Below are positions 1 to 11,570 of a DNA stretch of 64,000 bases, in pieces. The stretch spans positions 62,001 through 126,000 of the forward strand of contig QPMI01000097.1 in assembly GCA_004431415.1 (NCBI GenBank), in the 5' to 3' direction. The DNA is from Cyanophora paradoxa (taxonomy: Eukaryota; Glaucocystophyceae; Cyanophorales; Cyanophoraceae). The translations under genes and the position numbers were made by a program. Under the pieces are notes generated by a model. The model searched no databases, had not been told where the DNA came from, and worked only from the letters and a program-made list of their open reading frames with translations. The stretch's first letter is position 1, and the number at the start of each line of letters is the position of its first letter.

Positions 1-515
1 CTTTCCAGCAGGCGGTCTTGAGTTGCCTCGGGCAGGAGGCGCATGCTGGATACACGTCAGCCCGTCGGCCCGACTGCGTCCCGACGCGGACTGCAAGCGC
101 GGACCCTGCTGTTGCTTTGAAGAAGACTGGGGAGGAAGCATGCAGGTGGGCGGGAACTTTGGACATCGCAAAGTGAATCAGAGGGAGCAGCGCTGCTCCC
201 GCAGCCTCCGGATCGCCTGCGTAAGACGAGACCCCTGCAAGCGAGACATGAGCGCCGGTCCCGGCGGGGCGTGTCGCTCCGAGCTGCACCGGGCTTGGTG
301 GAGGTGGTCCAGCTCTCCACCATCTCCAGGCCGTCGTCACTGGAAGTGCGGAGCTGATACACGTTGATGCGCGTCCCCGTGCTCCCCGCATCGACCACGC
401 AGCCGAAGCGCTCATGCCGCGCCCCGCCGCCAGCATCCACAACTGCAGCGCACGATGAGGAGTACAGTGCGAGCGCTGCCAGCAGCGACGCTGCTGCCGG
501 CAAGAAGCCGCGCAT
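1..515 (-). CDS. GDA1/CD39 family nucleoside phosphatase (apyrase), N-terminal part, cut by window edge
   Basis: Hydrolyses nucleoside tri/diphosphates in the secretory lumen or outside the cell (family knowledge). Three exons join in frame: 515-290, 234-105 and 45 to beyond position 1, with GT-AG introns of 55 bp (235-289) and 59 bp (46-104). The protein starts with a signal-peptide-like stretch (MRGFLPAAASLLAALALYSS), then apyrase conserved region 1 (VVDAGSTGTRINVYQL), then KPGVSSYAGDPEAAG across the first junction and conserved region 2 (FFKATAGMRLLPE) across the second. The family order and spacing are normal. The ATG at 515 lies 181 bp from the divergent channel gene. The C-terminal catalytic half is outside the window, so activity cannot be judged. 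Ecto- versus Golgi type is unresolved. Confidence 0.9.
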
Positions 516-696
516 TGGTTTGCCGTACCCCGCGGTCCCGACGCCAGGGACGCCTCGGACGCCGGGCGCCCGGACGCCGGACGATTGACGGCGACGGCTG
601 GCAGAGGGGGCGCTGCCTAGGCTAGTTCAATTGCAATCCGAAGCGGCAGCTCAGCTGCGCCTGCAGCTATTGAGCGCCTCCGAGCGTTACCGCGCC
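516..696. promoter_or_regulatory. Short shared region between divergent apyrase and OSCA-type genes
   Basis: The 181 bp between the two ATG codons (515 on minus, 697 on plus) must hold both 5' UTRs and promoters if the starts are right. It is GC-rich with a short direct repeat of CGGACGCC-like words near 550-585. I see no clear TATA box. Bidirectional promoter function is inferred from spacing only. Confidence 0.4.
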
Positions 697-3600
697 ATGG
701 AAGACGAAAGACCGAGCTCAGGGGCGCCCGACTTCGCGGAGACCGAGCGCGAGCTCTACGCGTCGCTGCAGTCCGCTAGTGAGCTCGAACATTCGTGCTA
801 CAACTTAGTAGGCAAGCATGCTCAGCAGGACCATGGTCTCGTGCGTCTGCTGGGCCTGAACAGCGCTATAACCGCTTTCATCCTCGTGTTGTACCTTCTC
901 CTGCGCCGCTTCGCCCCGAGCTTTTACTGCAGGCGCCAAAGGTACGTGCTTGCCCTGCTGCATTTTTGACGTGACACAATCGCGTAGGTTACCTTTGAAG
1001 ACATGGATCGCATCCGTTTGGACGGCTGGCTTCGATGAGGTCGTCCAGTTTTGCGGAAAGGAGGCGGTGCGCCCCACTCAAACTGCCCAACAGTTGCTGT
1101 CTTCAGAAATGCTTCTGAATGAGAACCAGGCTTTCTACCTGGCGTTCCAACGCATGTTGCTTTGCCTGACGACATCCATGCTCGTTGTTGCGCTCCCTTC
1201 GACACTCCCGAGTGCGATTTCACGACCAGCGATTTCAGGCAATTTTTCTGACGGCCCCGCAGTTAACCTTTCCGGCGGCCGCTGCGACGGGTTCGTAGCT
1301 ACAACTTCGAGCAACCTTCCCCTGGGTCCGTCGGTCAAGCTCTGGGCGCATGCTGGGACGGCCATTGCACAGTCGATACTTGCATGGTTTACGATCTACC
1401 ATTTTTCGCGGTGGTTCGACGAGACCCGAGGCGTCTTCAACCCTGCCGCCGCGGCTGGCCAGTTCGGCGACGTTGCGCGGCGCTCGGTAATGATGCGCCA
1501 TGTGGGTCGATCGGTGACAGAAGACGAGATTCGGGAGACCCTCGACCAAGCGTATCCCGTGCGTAGCCCTCTCCGATCCCGAAGTATAACTGACGACCAG
1601 TTCAGGGCTTCGTGCTCAATGTGAAGCGCACGTACCATCTGAGGCACCTCACGGACCTTCTTGCCGGTGCCCCTCGCCGCGCCCGCCTCCTCTCCCCTCC
1701 CTCACGGCCCCATGATGCAGAGCGGGAGGAACTGGTGCAGCTCGCCCTTATTTCGCTGCGCCCGCTCCGCTTGAGCGGGACGTAGGTCAAGGCGCTGGGT
1801 CGGGCGACGGCTGTGGGGCGGGCGCAGCAGGGCAGCATGGTGGCGCTCGAGTCGACCGGGTTCGACAGCGGCGGCCGCTGGCCCGGCGGGGCGGCTCACT
1901 AAGGGGCTGGTTGCGCAGTGAGGCGCCTCCGGAGCGGCTGCTCTCCTCGACGGCCCCGGCGCCCGTCCGCGCGGACACCGTCTTCATCCACTCGCCGCAG
2001 GAGCTCTGGTCCAAGCTCGTCGACGAGGTCTCCGAGGCGGGTGTGCCTTGCCCCGCTTTATGCACCCTCCACCCACCAAAGCTCCCACTGCAGAGCGAGC
2101 ATGCGCCCCCTACCTCTTCGGATCGCAGCGAGCGCGCGTCGAGCAGCTTCAAGTGGGCTGCCCGCCTCTCTCTGCGCGGCCGGCTTTCGAGCATTGCGCA
2201 GCGCAAACTCAATGAATGCGACCGTGAAATCTCAGAGGCTCAGGCGCATTCCATTTCTCCTCTCACCCCTCTGCAGTCCTCAATTGGCCACTGATCTGAT
2301 TCTTGCCCGCTCAGCGCGCCAATACGGATTACCCCACGCGGACCGTCTTTTGCACCTTCCGCTCCTCACGTGTCGCCCGGTCCGCTGCGCCTCCCTCGTG
2401 TCCGGGCGCGCGGTGAGGCGACGGGCCGCGCCGGATGCAGTGAGTGCGAGCGGGACGCGCACGCTGTGACGGGCTGGCGACTGGCGCTTGCGCGTTGCGT
2501 CACGTGCTGCCGGCCCCGCGGCCCGACGGAGGCAGCGCAGACCCTCGTGCGCCCCCCCGGCCCCGCCTTGGGGCCTCGTCTCCAAGCGAAGCGCGCCACA
2601 GATGAGCGCCCCGTGGTGGCGGATGGGCATCGATGTGCAGCCGGCCCCAGACCCCGCCGATATCAGTGCGGCCCACTGAACCCCAATCTCCCAATCTAAG
2701 TACCACCGCTGACGCCCCCCCCCCCCCCCTTTCTTCCCCCCCCCCCCCCCCCCCCCCTCGCCTCGTGTCTCCTTGACGTCCGGAAGAGTGGCAAAACCTG
2801 CGCGTGACGACTTTAGAATTCCGAGTGCGGACGGCGGCCGTTTTTCTCGTCATCTTGATCATCGTCTTCTTCTGGAACGTGCCGCTGGCCTTCGTAGCGG
2901 AGGTCAACAACCTCGCTCAGTGTGTCCGCCGCTTGCCACCCGTCCCGCCGCCCCCGCCGCTCACTGGCGGCAGGGCTCCCATCATCGGGAACCTGTTGGA
3001 CGCCCTCCCCTGGCTCAAGCGCTCTCTCACCCAGTACTGGCCTTCGCTGCTCCTCCTCGTGCGCCCATTGCCGCCGGCTGCCTTTCCCCGGCGCCCGACG
3101 AGGCCGACGCCAGATCTTCAACACGGCGCTCCCCTCCATCGTGTACGGGCTCGTGCAGCTGCAGGGCTACATCACCTACAGCATGGTCCGCTGGCCGGCC
3201 CTAGGGTACGGGCGGGCCCTGCTCGCGCCGTGCCGACACGGCCGCAGGAGTACCGCGCCGCGTGCACGACCATCTTCGCCTTCTTCTTCCTCAATTTGAT
3301 TATATTCCCATCCGGTGGCCCCGCCCCGGCGCGGCCCCCGCTTGCCAGCCTGACGCGTGCCCGCAGCTCTCAAGTCCCTCCTCAAGTTCGCCGAGGTGCG
3401 GGCGGCGCGCGCCGGGTCGTGCGCGGGGCCTCCTCACACATCCGGCAGTTCGTGACGGAGCAGATGGTGGGCGCGCCGCGTTTGGGGGGCCGGGGTAGGG
3501 CACCGAGGCCGGCACAGATGGCGCAAGAAGTACTGGACCTCTCCCTCGGGCTGACGCTCTCGCGGGTGCTGGGGACGGTGCTCGGGTCCTCGGGGTCCTT

Positions 3601-5729
3601 CTTCGTCGCCTACGTCCTCCAGGCCTGCTTCATCCGCAACTGCGTCGACCTCCTCGGCATCCCGCAGGCCCGCCCCCCCCCGTCCCCTCCCCCCTCCCAC
3701 ACACCCCTGTACCCCCACTCTCCACCCCCCCCTTCCACCCCATCTCGACCCCGCCCGGCCCCGCCACCGGCGCGACGTCTTGCGTGCGCAGGTGCTGGTG
3801 ACGGCTTGGCGCACGTCGCGCGCGAAGACGCCCGTCGAACGTGCAGAGGCGCGCGACGTCCCCCCTTTCGAGTTCCACGTCCGCCCCCCGCCCCGCCCTC
3901 GCCCCGACCGGCGCCCGGCTCACCTGCTCTGCCAGGTCGGCTACGCCGAGGCGGGCTTGCTCCCGCCCCGCCCCGCGCGCCTCGCCGACTGACGCGGCGC
4001 GCAGGTTGCGATCCTCTTCGCCGTGGCGATCATGTTCTCATCGACGGTGCCGCTTATTCTGCCCCCCGCCGCCGCCTTCTTCTTCTACCGCTATCTGGTC
4101 GACAAGGTGCCACACCGTCCCGCCCCGCCGTCACGGCGCGCCTGACTTCGCCCTGTCCTAGGCAAACCTCATGGCATGCCCCTCCCTCCTGGTGCCCTGC
4201 GCTGCCCGTTCGGCGCGCCTGACGGGGCGCCAGTACGTGTGCCGGCCGTACACGGCGACGGACGGGGAGCTGGTGCCAGGGGCGCTGGACTTCATTTACG
4301 CGGCTATCGTCCTGTGGCAGCTCGCCGTCACGGGCTACCTCACCGCTCGCGAGAAAAAATTCGCCGGTGAGGGCGCCCTTGGTAACCAAGCCGGTCCCCT
4401 CCCTTCACCGTGTACCCCGCCAGGGCTCGCCCTCCTCCCCCTCTGCACGCTCGCCCTCCGTTTCTCGCGCGCCTTACGCGCCCGCAATGTCCGCACCGAC
4501 CACCCCTGCCCGCAACCTTCGCCCCCCGCCTTACCCTCTTTGCAGTGGCCGGGAGCCCGCATCCTTCGCCGCCTCCTGCAGTGCTACCCCCTGCAGCCCA
4601 CCCCGCGCCCCGCGGGGGGCGGCGGGCGCGACGCCGAGGCGGCCAGGCAGGACCCCGAGGGGGACACGGTCGCCATGCTCCCCAATGTGCGTGGCCCGTG
4701 CACGTGCGCGCCGTGCCCTGCCGAGCGTCCCTCCAGGATTCCCTCGCTGCGCGCACCGAGGGGGCCGTGACGGCGGCGGCCCTTGGCGGCGCTTCTCTCG
4801 GGGCCTCGATGCGCCCGAACCCCAAGCGCACGTGCGCGGCCTGCCTCGCGTCGAAATCAACCTCCCTGAGGGAACTCATGACCCTCTGAGTGACTCGGTG
4901 CAGGCGGCGGCCAATGCTTGCGTCCATTCCCAGGACGGCCTCCATGGCTGTCTCGGTCCCCACGTTGGACTCCGTTGCATACCGTCCGTCCTCCTCTCGA
5001 AGAGCCGCGAGCGTATGCCGAATATACTAACGAAGCGACGCAGAACATCCTGCCCTCTCGGTCGCTCAGATCGCTGCCGCTGCTGCCGCCGCGAGCTCGC
5101 GCGGGAGCTTTGGCTGGCCCAGCGGCGGAGTCGAGCAGAACCTCGTCCCCGCGGCGCGTGTCTCGTCGCCCCTGCAGAGGGCAGAGTCCATCAAGCGCTC
5201 GCGGGGCCTCAGCACGGCGCTTCAGCAGCTCTCGCCACACGGGCCGGAGTTCCCACCCGTGGAGTGCCCGCAGGAGCCATCTCCAGAGGAGCCGCCGACA
5301 GTGGCGGGGGAGCTGGGGGCGACGGTGGGCGAGCTGGGCGAGCTGGCGGCGTCCACGGTGGGCGAGATTGCGGCGTCAACGGCCCAGAGCGTCAGGCGGA
5401 TAGCTGAGGCGGTCGTTGCGCTGCCGGGCCTCTTCTCGCGGCCCGGCGGAGACGTGAGCGCGCCCCCTGAGCCGCATCTCATGGCGTCGCTGGGGAGGCG
5501 GAGCTCGCTCCCCATGGCCCTCACCAAGGATGTCGCAGAGGAGCGGGGGCTGGAATCGGCCCTCGCCTGGGCCGATTCCAGCCAACGCGACGCCCTTTCT
5601 CCTGCGTCTCCATCACCCTCCAAACCTTGCCTGCCCGCCGCGGCTTCAACTCAGGGACCAGATCCTGCCGGTGCTGACCTCGCCCTTAGGGTCGAGGTGC
5701 TGGAGGCTGGAGCCACTGCCTCCTCTTGA
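697..5729 (+). CDS. OSCA/CSC1/TMEM63-type osmosensitive cation channel, multi-exon
   Basis: Predicted plasma-membrane, mechanically or osmotically gated cation channel (DUF221/RSN1_7TM family). The start ATG at 697 is in a good context (GCGCCATGG). Exon 1 (697-941) carries TM0 (AITAFILVLYLLLRRF). A 46-bp intron leads to exon 988-1558 with the family motif LPLKTWIASVW, two TM segments and the cytosolic start SVMMRHVGRSVTEDE. A long cytosolic insert follows. TM exons resume near 2820 (VFLVILIIVFFWNVPL), then 3114-3205 (IFNTALPSIVYG), near 3260-3310, 3518-3667, 3792-3878, a 15-nt microexon 3936-3950 (VGYAE), 4005-4106 (SSTVPLILPAAAFFFY), a 12-nt microexon 4162-4173 (ANLM) and 4234-4366 (YVCRPYTATDGELV). 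Introns 3668-3791, 3951-4004 and 4174-4233 are GC-AG. The intron near 2700-2770 has very long C tracts. The Ser/Ala/Glu-rich C-tail ends at the TGA at 5727-5729. Exon joins between about 1780 and 2800, around 3400 and after 4366 are not resolved. Confidence 0.85.
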
Positions 5730-7212
5730 CTTGTTTGGCATGACGCAAACCTTTGAACACTGAGCTGCATTTTGACGTGACACACGGTATCTAGCAAAGC
5801 TAGGGTCCACGGTCAGCGACCGCGAGGCCGGGCTACGCCACTACGCGGAATATAAATGCGTGGGCTCTGCTTGCAATTGGCTTACAAGCCTTGAAGTTAG
5901 CCCGGCCTCAAATCCAAACCAAAGCCCGAATCAAAACCAAGCCTCATGCCATGATGATCAAATCCAAATCAAAGCCCGAATCAAAACCCAGATCATCATC
6001 ATGGCAAGGCATGACTCAGAGTCAGTGATCAAGATTTTTAAAATTTGGAAGAGGAGCTAAGACTCTGAGATAAGGGAGAACGACTCAAGACGTCGACGGT
6101 CCGGACAAACGAGGGCCCCCCGGGCCCCGGGGAACATGACCGAGGGGTACGCAGAGGGATCTCCCTCGAGCTCGCTGGGGGATCTAGATCTCCCTCACTT
6201 TCAAGCCGCTGAGCAAGGGGAGGTCTAGATCCCCCACATTGGTCCTCAGCAGAACTGCCGCAGTGCAGTTAATTAATATAACCAAGTTGCAATTGCAATA
6301 TTAATTGCAACTGTTGAACAGGAGGCCCTGAGGGGTGAACGCCGGGTCTAATTGCTGCTCTAGATCATCGGATCTCGCTGTTCACTTATAATTAAGTTAA
6401 CCTGCCCGGCCCGGCGGGCGGTGCCACGGTGAACGCTGGGTCGACAAGGCGAGATGGCCCAGTGGGGATGCGACTAAGGCAACTCAAATCAAAAGCTTGA
6501 AGCTCAAATCCAAATCAAAGCCCTGGGCTGAGCCCGAATCCAAATCAATCCGGCCCGCTGAGCCCGAATCCAAATCAAAGCCTGCACCCAAATCCAAATC
6601 AATCCGGCTGTCAGGGCCCTTGGTGTGCACCCCCCCTAGGAGCATTTGCTTCAATTCCCGGAGGGATTGTTGTATATGGTCATGGTGCAAGGCAGGGGGC
6701 GGCGAGCGGGGCGCTCCTTGGTGGAACAAATACGTAGGCACATGCATCAGGCATGGCAGCGGCCAGGCAGGCAGTCCCTGGCAGCCGATCCTGGCATAGC
6801 GAACAGGAGCCCGGGGCGCGGCGCCGGCGAGCTAGTAGCGTAAGAGGTCTTTGTATCATACATACAAGTGGTTCGTGTGGCCGGGCGGGCTGCGCGCGCG
6901 CTGCCCTGGACGCGCGCCCGTCGAGCGCGCGGGCGCCAGCTCGGGCACTCAGATGCATGCCGGCAGCGCTCAAACCTACCACAGATGCGATGCTAGGTCG
7001 CTGAAGACGCTGCGCGTGCCCGTCGCGGCCCAGCACTTGGTTTTGACGACAGCGTCAAGGGAGGGGGGGGTGCAGTGAATTTTTCGACCGCGGGAACAGC
7101 CGGCGGCAGACCGCCGGAGAGCCGCCCCAGCCGGCCAAAACAGCGGTAGCCTAGTGCACGGAGCTGCGGGCGCTCATTGCGGGTCGCCTCGCAATGAGCG
7201 GCTTCGAGATTT
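5730..7212. other. Intergenic stretch with dispersed A-rich repeats, no gene seen
   Basis: No convincing coding signal. It holds words of the type AATCCAAATCAAAGC repeated at about 5900-6000 and 6485-6610, with a related copy near 13070-13115. A segment at 5768-5840 recurs at 43533-43605. The rest is unique with short palindromes such as GGTCTAGATCCCCC near 6220. Confidence 0.5.
5768..5840. repeat. Dispersed repeat copy shared with 43533-43605
   Basis: The core AGGGTCCACGGTCAGCGACC followed by GC[G/A]AGGCCGGGC[T/A]ACGCCAC occurs here and again at 43560-43605, same strand. The left flank (TTTTGACGTGACACA, 5769-5784) also matches the middle of intron 1 of the OSCA-type gene (about 962-977). 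Repeat class unknown. Confidence 0.65.
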
Positions 7213-7578
7213 TCATCGACCCGGAGATTCGGGAACGTCGAAGATCGCCGCCACTTCGGCGATGAAAGCATCTAGTTTCGCCGGTGCCAGTGACACGGTG
7301 TTCTCGCCGTGCTTCGATATATCCTTCACGGCTGTTACGAGGCTTCCAGGCCGCGTCCGCGGCCGGGGCGTAGGTCGCGAATGAGAAGGCTTGCTGCTTG
7401 ACTGCCTCGATTCCCTTTCCGCTCTTCACCGCGGCACCCGCCGCAGCCATGACCTTCTCTTTCTGAGTGACCGCGGCCGCGGCGGCCTTGGCCTTCGCAT
7501 TCGTCGTCACCTGGGCGCGAGGGGCCACCTTGCCGAGGGGGTCGAACCCCTCCGGCTGCGCGTATAGCGTGAGGAGGA
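7213..7578 (-). pseudogene. Unrecognised minus-strand gene with one apparent frameshift
   Basis: A well-formed Ala/Lys-rich reading frame runs from about 7578 (FDPLGKVAPRAQV, then TQKEKVMAAAGAAVKSG, then QQAFSFATYAPAADAAWKP) to about 7345. There the open, protein-like sequence jumps by one base to a frame reading LVTAVKDISKHGENTVS then APAKLDAFIAEVAAIFDVPE, ending at the TGA at 7213-7215. Restoring one missing base would make one protein of roughly 120 residues. No GT or GC donor explains the jump, so I call it a frameshift (mutation or sequencing error). I do not recognise the family. The start codon is not resolved, and AG candidates near 7570 suggest an upstream exon. Confidence 0.5.
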
Positions 7579-9320
7579 TCGCATGGCGACGCGAGGATGC
7601 GGGCGCACGATCGTGGGCCCGCCCGAGCCTGTGCGCGTGGCGCCAAAATTTGAATGTCAGTTGGGCGCCAAAATTTGAATCGACATGGCGGCGATTGCGA
7701 GCGCACCGCGCCCCGAGCTCGCGACCGCGTCCGCAAGGCCCTGACTGGAGCGGCCGCTAAACCGGACCCCGAAGGTGGCCGCCCGTTGGGCGGGCTCGGC
7801 CGGCGCGGCGACCTCGGGCTGGTCGTCTGCGCGCCGACACAGCACAAGTAGTCTAGGGCGCATCTAGGGCGACACCCTAGATACTATCTAGTGGTCATCT
7901 GGGGAGTAGTCCGGACACCAGATGAGCCCTAGATGATTTTTTTTCCTATCTAGGGTGCGCAACTAGGGCTTATTTCGGGCTATCGCGCCCCTAGCAAAAG
8001 CGGCCCACGCTTGCACCCCGCGCCATCGCAGCAATCAAAAGAGCTCTCGTCCATTGTACTATCACGTAGCTCTAGCTAGCTACAGCTAACACTAGCGATA
8101 GCTCTGCAGCTAGCTAGTCACTACAGCTCTAGCTAGCTAGCTAACGCTAAAAGCTATGCTATCGTCCGATGTAGCTTGTAGCGCTCGCCGCCGTGGCGCC
8201 GCCGCCTGCCACTCCGCTGCTCCCGCCGCCTGCCCTCCTTGACTCTCCAGGCGCCCGGCGGCCTGCACACAGGAAGTAAGGACGAGCCCTGAAGCGCTGT
8301 GGCGGACGGCGGGGGCAAAGCACTAAGCGATTAAGTTGTAAGCCAGGAGTGCACAAAGGACTAGCGCTAGCATTCGCGGCGCAAAGGTTTAGCGCGCGTA
8401 CCGCAGGTCGGCAGGGGAAAAGAAGAAGGCGTCAATCTGGGAGCTCGAGCCATCAACACGGGACGAGCCACGAGACGAAACAACACGGGACGACGAACCA
8501 CGGCTTCGCCTGGAACCGGGCCCACTGCGGTCAATCCTGCAGGCCGGTCGTGCTCATCGATGAGGATGCACTCGTCGGAGCTTCCTTTGGTGTGTCGTCG
8601 GCACAAAGACCCCGGAAAGCCGGATTAGGCAGGTGTCGGCTGTTCGGACCTGGCCAATTGCAAGGCGTCGGAATTCGCGTCTCGGCGCTCGGAAGGGTCG
8701 CCGTCCACTCTAAAGGGCTAGTTAGCGAGCGTGGCACCAAGTGGGCGGCGGGAGACCGACCGCGGCGGGTGTCCGTTAGTCCGACATGTGCGTGAACAGG
8801 ACAGTCTGCGCATGAACAAGAGGCAAAAGCACGCTAGGAGTCGCGGCTCGGCGCTGCTGCTCGGGCGCCGGCCAGCCCGGTCGAGAAAGCCAGCCTGCAG
8901 TGCCGTTGACGAAGGTCATTTGGATATGTACCCCGGTTTGATTGCGTACCCAACTGCCAAACTGCCCGGTTACTGCCGCAACTGCCGCAACTGCCGCCAC
9001 CAAATCAGCCCCGCGCAGTACTAGTTGCGGGAAGCATACAGAGCCCGAGGACACCAAGAACTGGCGCGGCGCGATCTGGCGAGAGGCAACCGATAAACAG
9101 CCCGAGCCGCTAGCGAGCGAAAAGCCTCGTGCGTGCCACTTCTAGTACAATGTCTCCTACGAGTCCCCAGGGCTAAGTACTCCGTGGCGCAGGGCGACTC
9201 GGCGACACAGCGCAGATGCTGACGCAGCGCGATCCATGCGGGGACCCGCCCTTGCGGCAAGCGATATGAACAGTTCGTACCACACTCAGAAGTTTTCTCA
9301 TAGACAAGTCATGGGGCCGC
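7579..9320. other. Intergenic, no supported gene
   Basis: Holds a CTAG/AGCTAGC-rich stretch (8060-8150) and short inverted words, then unique sequence. Open frames here have no family features, no splice-consistent partners and biased shadows on the other strand, so I call none. Confidence 0.4.
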
Positions 9321-10145
9321 CGCATGGGGCCGACGCGCGGGCGGGCGGAGCGGAGGCGCGGCAGATGCAAGCGGCGACGGCGCGGCGGGCGGAGGCGCGG
9401 CTCACTGAGCGGGTCGCAGGACAGGGCGGGGGCGCGGCGGGCGGCGGCGCGGCTCTCCGCGGGCGGGCCGGAGGCGCGGCGGGCGGCGGTGCGGCCCTCT
9501 GGGCGGCGCGGAGGCGGGGCGGGCAGCAGCGGGGCTCGCGGCGGGCGGCGGCGCGGCCCTCTGGGCGGCGCGGAGGCGGGGCGGGCAGCGGCGGGGCTCG
9601 CGGCGGCGCGGCTCTCCGCGGGCGGGCCGGAGGCGCAGCGGGCGGCTGCGCGGCTCGCCTGACGGGGCAGCGGCTCGGGGACGGCTGCGCGGCTCGCGGG
9701 GCGGGGCGGATGCACGACTGGCGGCCAGGTGGCGCGGCTCGCCTGGCGGGACCGGAGGCGCGGCGAGCGGCGGCGCGGCTCTCCGTGGGCGGGCCGGACG
9801 CGCGGCGGGCGGCGGTGCGGCCCTCTGGGCGGCGCGGAGGCGGGGCGGGCAGCAGCGGGGCTCGCGGCGGGCGGCGGCGCGGCCCTCTGGGCGGCGCGGA
9901 GGCGGGGTGGGCAGCGGCGGGCTCGCGGCGGGCGGCGGCGCGGCCCTCTGGGCGGCGCGGAGGCGGGGCGGGCAGCGGCGGGGCTCGAGGCGGGCTCGCG
10001 GGGCGGCGCAGAGGCTCGCGGGGCGGGACGGAGGCGGGGCGGGCGGCGGCGCGGCTCGCGGCGGGGGGCGGCGCGGCTCGCGCAGGCGGCGGCACGGCCC
10101 TCTGGGCAGGGCGCAGGCGGGGCGGGCGGCTGCGCGGTTCGCGGC
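9320..10145. repeat. GC-rich tandem minisatellite
   Basis: Degenerate units built from GGAGGCGCGGCGGGCGGCGG and GCGGCCCTCTGGGCGGCGCG. The second word recurs at about 9490, 9554, 9818, 9882 and 9945, often 64 bp apart. All six frames are open over long spans, which is expected for such composition and is not evidence of coding. The G-rich plus strand has many closely spaced G runs. Confidence 0.85.
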
Positions 10146-10966
10146 TGCTCCAAAGAATAATACCGCAGGCAATGTGTACAGGGCAGCTAGTATATAGGCA
10201 GACCTAGACCTAGTATATATAGGCAGCCCGGCGCCGGCGGCACTTGGCCGCAAGTGTCTCGTTCCAACATGCATATGTACAAGGTTTTTGATCATGAAGC
10301 AGTGCCTAGTAAATGCATATGACTGTTATTTGCCAAGTTGAGGCTTGTTCAACGGTTTAAGCCTTTATATCAATATTCATGATCATGATGTTGTTCAGTG
10401 GTAATGGAGTCGACGTCACCCACCGAGGCCATGATCATGATCACATGATCAGTTTTCATGATCACAGATTTGAATGAGGTCAACATGCCGGAATGATGTC
10501 AGGCTTGCAATTGAGAGCCGCTGAGCTCGTGACGGCGTCATGATCAGGCGTTTCGGCGGGCCCGGCCCTTACAGGTTAGGTTACTTTGCGAGTCCTGATC
10601 TTCTTATATATTCCAAAAGCCCTTTTTATTGTCGTTCTTATGATGTACTCCGATCTAATAGACCTGAATTCCATCCAAAGATATCCTGTTCGAAAAGAAA
10701 CTTACTAAGTTATGCGGATGGCACATGGTGCCCTGGTCTCGCTCTAGACCCGGCCCATCTTATAGATTCTGAATCCCAGGGTAATATATGTTGGCTTTCA
10801 ATGCTTCGATGCAGGCGCGGGGCCCTGCCTGGAGAGAACGCGTACGGGCAAGGTTCCGCGGGCCCATCCCCTCATGTGCCCCCCTCACTCCCTCAGCGGC
10901 GGGCTTTTTGTCTCGCGCCCGGCGTCCCCGGCCCATCTTATAGATTCTGAATCCCAGGGTAATATA
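10146..10966. other. Unique sequence with a 34-bp direct repeat
   Basis: A 137-codon frame at 10540-10950 has no recognised features. The words CCCATCTTATAGATTCTG and AATCCCAGGGTAATAT occur together at about 10755-10788 and 10932-10965, so part of this frame is duplicated sequence leading into the 94-bp array. Near 10380-10540 there are repeated GATCATGATCATG palindromes. Confidence 0.4.
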
Positions 10967-11320
10967 CGCGGGTTTTTCTCGAGGAAATTGTCAAAACCGG
11001 AAACCCCTTGCCCCGAATTGTTGCCAGAATCTCGCCAGAATTTCTGAGATTCTTGAGATTGCGGGCTTTTCTCCGGGAAATTGTCAAAACCGGAACCCGC
11101 CTTGCCCCGAATTGTTGCCAGAATCTCGCCAGAATTTCTGAGATTCTTGAGATTGCGGGCTTTTCTCCGGGAAATTGTCAAAACCGGAACCCGCCTTGCC
11201 CCGAATTGTTGCCAGAATCTCGCCAGAATTTCTGAGATTCTTGAGATTGCGGGCTTTTCTCCGGAAAAATGTCAAAACCGGAAACCGCCTTGCCTCGAAT
11301 TGTTGCCATGTAGACATTGC
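10967..11320 (+). repeat. 94-bp tandem repeat, about 3.7 copies
   Basis: Units containing TTTCTGAGATTCTTGAGATT, GCGGGCTTTTCTCCGGGAAA, TTGTCAAAACCGGAA and CGAATTGTTGCCAGAATCTC recur with anchors at about 10988, 11081, 11175 and 11269 (93-94 bp spacing). The last copy diverges (GCCTCGAATTGTTGCC). Copies are nearly identical, suggesting recent expansion. Confidence 0.9.
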
Positions 11321-11570
11321 GTAAAAATCAAAAGGCGCCGGCGCCGGCGCCGCGTTGCGGTTGGGGAACGAGTGCTTCGCATGCACATGTACATACCCAT
11401 GGCCAGCTGTCTCGCTTTTGCTCATGATCAGAGTTCGAATTCCTCTTCACAAAACACCTGCCTAGACCTACACCTAATATTATTATTAATTATAAGCTTA
11501 TCGCCATGGCGCCGGCCACCAGGCTTTCTTCGAATTCTCCTCCCCCACGCCCTCCCGGCAGGGGGAGGAG

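Noticed and set aside
8349-8795. 148-codon plus-strand frame
   Set aside because: No recognisable features, no splice partners, Arg/Ser/Gly bias as in random GC-rich frames.
9236-10295. Overlapping open frames of 250-330 codons on both strands
   Set aside because: They lie in a GC-rich minisatellite where stop codons are rare in every frame. The peptides are Arg/Ala/Pro/Gly repeats with no family features.
10540-10950. 137-codon plus-strand frame with ordinary composition
   Set aside because: No motif recognised, and part of it is the same sequence that recurs at 10932-10965 beside a satellite. Support is too weak to call a gene.
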